Source: Ktedonobacteraceae bacterium
Lineage (GTDB): Bacteria > Chloroflexota > Ktedonobacteria > Ktedonobacterales > Ktedonobacteraceae
Assembly: GCA_014896635.1 (NCBI GenBank)
Contig: JADBKA010000050.1
Location: 1 to 25,186, forward strand
Length of the DNA: 25,186 nt
Direction: 5' to 3'
Shown here: positions 23,543-25,186 of the stretch, piece by piece
How the letters are laid out: each line of letters begins with the position of its first letter
Numbering within the stretch: position 1 is the stretch's first letter
The notes under the pieces: generated by a model
What the model was told of the DNA's origin: nothing
What the model saw: only the letters and a program-made list of their open reading frames with translations
The model's database searches: none
Program-made: the position numbers and the translations under genes

Positions 23543-24649
23543 TTACAGCTTCCACACATGGGCATCGGTCGCCATAATATCTGCTCCACTGCCAGCGCTA
23601 TCACTTTCACAGTAGACCCCGATCTGGCCCCCGGCAGAGTAGGTGGTATCCTGAACGCTATCCAGGTAGACACCGTTAGCATAGACACTGATCGTCCTCT
23701 CATTGATGACGATAGCAGCCAGGTTGGCCTGATTTTTCCCCTGCTTAATCACTGCATTGGTGCCTGCGCGCAGAATTTTGATCTGTTTTTGCGGGTCGCT
23801 GATGGTCGAATCGAAAGTGGCTATAGCATATTCTCCTCTTAGAGAGATACCAAAAAGATAGCCTTTTTTTCCGTTGTCCTGAGCTTTAGCGATGATGCCG
23901 GCGAAGTCGCCCTGCACGATAGTAACTTTTGCCTCGTACGCCAGATTTTTCAGAGAAGTTACCAGTAACGTCGTGGAGAGACAATAGAAAGCTGCCTGCT
24001 TATCTATCGTAACATGGTACCCACTCTCTTTAAAGCCGCAGTTGCCGGTGACAGTAGCGCCGTTTGCCTGGAAAGTATATGGTGCTTCGGTCCAGCGGTA
24101 GCCTTTGCTGTTATCGTGCATGGGATCGTTGAGCACCAGCGTGCCGGTTTTAGGCGGATAGGGATTGGGTAGCTGGTCTGTCGCGGCTGTAGCGGTAGGT
24201 GTAGCGGCAGATGTGGGAGTAGTAGCAGGCGTTGCAGTGCCTGCGCGAGCTATGGCGGTGGCTGTGGCATTTGCATCGGCTTGCGATGGGCCAGAAAAAG
24301 GACGGGCGATCAGGAATAGTATGCCACCACCTATCACGATCACTGCAAGAACAACCAGAACGACAATAAGCCCCGCTTGCTGGCGCGGCGGTGTGGTGGG
24401 CGGAGGAACCGGCGTGAACGGGGGTGGTGGCGGCGCATAAGGTGAAGGAGAACTGTAAGGATCGGCGCCATAGTAAGTAGGAGGCAGAGGGGGCCGCGAA
24501 GGCTGGGCCTGCGGCGACGGCGGTACGCCAGGATTCGAGACCAGATATGCTCCCCCTGCCGGTGTAGAGGGAGGAGGCATGTAAGCGCCACAGCGGGGAC
24601 AGGTCGTTGTTCCTGCTGGCAATGGCAGGCCGCAGTTGTAACAGTTCAT
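23543..24649 (-). CDS. Zinc-ribbon/Pro-rich/single-TM protein with extracytoplasmic beta domain
   Basis: This 368-residue protein starts at ATG 24649 with GAGGAG eight bases upstream. It has an N-terminal zinc ribbon (C3, C6, C17, C20), a Pro/Ser/Tyr-rich stretch (24-90), one membrane helix (about 92-115, GLIVVLVVLAVIVIGGGILF) and a Thr/Ala stalk (124-158). The outer domain of about 200 residues begins NPYPPKTGTLVLNDPMHDNS and ends TDAHVWKL. The outer domain has the strand pattern of a concanavalin/LamG-like (DUF1080-type) beta sandwich: YLFGISLRGEYAIATF and INERTISVYANGVYLDSV. The predicted layout is ribbon inside, domain outside. Ligand and function are unknown; sensing or binding of a surface glycan is a guess. 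It is the intact member of a tandem pair. Confidence 0.82.
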   Translation of the reverse strand: MNCYNCGLPLPAGTTTCPRCGAYMPPPSTPAGGAYLVSNPGVPPSPQAQPSRPPLPPTYYGADPYSSPSPYAPPPPPFTPVPPPTTPPRQQAGLIVVLVVLAVIVIGGGILFLIARPFSGPSQADANATATAIARAGTATPATTPTSAATPTATAATDQLPNPYPPKTGTLVLNDPMHDNSKGYRWTEAPYTFQANGATVTGNCGFKESGYHVTIDKQAAFYCLSTTLLVTSLKNLAYEAKVTIVQGDFAGIIAKAQDNGKKGYLFGISLRGEYAIATFDSTISDPQKQIKILRAGTNAVIKQGKNQANLAAIVINERTISVYANGVYLDSVQDTTYSAGGQIGVYCESDSAGSGADIMATDAHVWKL

Positions 24650-24894
24650 CAGAAAATCTCCTCAGCAAAAAAGGGGTAGGAGTCTTCCCCACCCGCTTTC
24701 CTCTAAAAGATTTGTCGAAAATTCCTCACAGAAAAAACTGGCTATAACAGATTGATGATTTTTCCCCAAGATATACTCATAGCAGTCAGGTTTTTGCATC
24801 AATACTTTTGAATATAATATAACACAAATGTGGCCAGAAAAGTTTAAGCGGAGGAAGAACTTGTGGAGCCGGCTCCGCTCCATATCACTCGCGC
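24650..24894. other. AT-rich intergenic region upstream of the zinc-ribbon pair
   Basis: This stretch has no supported gene. It is AT-rich around 24720-24830 and should contain the minus-strand promoter of the zinc-ribbon genes, but I cannot pick out a convincing -35/-10 pair. Confidence 0.35.
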
Positions 24895-25059
24895 CAGGCG
24901 AAAGTAGAAGCCTACCACCGCGAAGGGGATGCATGGATGCTGCGGACTTTCGGGCCTGGCGACGAGTTGTTCCTGCACAGCATAAACGTCCGGCTCGCCC
25001 TCGACGAGATCTATGAAGATGTGAGCTTTCAAGACGCTTCCGGCGAAAGCAGAGAGTAG
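24895..25059 (+). pseudogene. Remnant of a Uma2-family (putative endonuclease) C-terminus
   Basis: An open frame of 54 codons plus stop reads KVEAYHREGDAWMLRTFGPG, then DELFLHSINVRLALDEIYED and VSF before a short tail. This resembles the C-terminal end of Uma2 (PD-(D/E)XK-like, DUF820) proteins, whose typical ending is 'v..y.r..g.W.l....d....l.si...l.l.eiYe.V.F'. No start codon or N-terminal catalytic part is found upstream in the same frame. An adjacent frame reads EEELVEPAPLHITRA just before, which may be more of the same gene after a frameshift. The remnant ends one base before the dispersed repeat at 25061. The family call rests on a short segment and is tentative. Confidence 0.4.
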
Positions 25060-25060
25060 A

Positions 25061-25186
25061 GAAAAGGGTTTTTCGGGGGACAGCCGTTCCCCTCTGGGGA
25101 ACCCTGCCCCACTTTGTGGGGACCCGCCTGACCCTTACAGATAGAGGTTTTTTGGAGCCAGAACATCGTGAGACCCGCTACGGTGC
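25061..25186. repeat. Second copy of the dispersed TIR repeat, inverted, cut by window end
   Basis: Bases 25135-25186 are an exact reverse complement of 6755-6806 (52 of 52). The outer end, GAAAAGGGTTTTTCGGGGGA (25061-25080), also matches the inverted sequence at about 6822-6841 with one or two changes. Between them lies a variable part with two hairpins, TTCCCC/GGGGAA (25087-25101) and CCCCAC/GTGGGG (25107-25121), absent from the first copy. The TIR GAGGTTTTTTGGAGCC starts after TA at 25142-25143. Confidence 0.75.

Overview
The window reads as chromosome of a Gram-positive-like soil bacterium. My best guess is the Chloroflexota class Ktedonobacteria: mixed GC content, good Shine-Dalgarno sites with ATG/GTG/TTG starts, long beta-propeller proteins, secreted S53 peptidases, zinc-ribbon/Pro-rich membrane proteins, a solo tnpB element and dispersed palindromic repeats. 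This placement is inference; no rRNA, tRNA, CRISPR array or phage structural gene is visible.

Layout. 1-1267: two small helix-turn-helix genes on the minus strand (one cut by the window edge) and an unrecognised plus-strand gene behind a near-consensus promoter. 1386-3362: a 16-unit PQQ-like beta-propeller protein. 3680-6642: an ArgE-type M20 deacetylase, an Asp-box (BNR) propeller protein and an unknown 129-residue protein. 6676-6797: a short TIR element flanked by TA, whose right half recurs as an exact 52-bp inverted copy at the window end. 6975-10759: a lactate-utilisation (Lut) operon with its own promoter: lutC, a fused lutB-lutA, and a peroxiredoxin whose C-terminus carries an Asp/Glu-racemase fragment. 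10889-13238: on the minus strand, a LolD/MacB-type ABC ATPase and a MshB/Mca-like PIG-L deacetylase, then a DUF4126-like membrane protein. 13425-16141: a three-gene ABC-2 exporter operon. 16400-18309: a coiled-coil protein and a frameshifted amidohydrolase. 18637-19806: an XRE regulator with a TPR-like C-terminus. 19913-24649: an S53 peptidase without signal peptide, a tnpB element, and two tandem zinc-ribbon/TM proteins, one truncated by the element. 24650-25186: a Uma2-like remnant and the second copy of the dispersed repeat.

How the genes work together. The clearest functional unit is the Lut operon, which should oxidise L-lactate to pyruvate through Fe-S proteins; the attached peroxiredoxin may protect it from peroxide. 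The ABC-2 operon is a complete exporter. The tnpB element sits exactly where one gene has lost its 3' end and the next has apparently lost its 5' end, which suggests a deletion associated with the element.

No clearly new defence or biosynthetic system is seen. The most unusual items are the peroxiredoxin-racemase fusion, the LutB-LutA fusion, the tnpB-linked double truncation and the inverted dispersed repeat.
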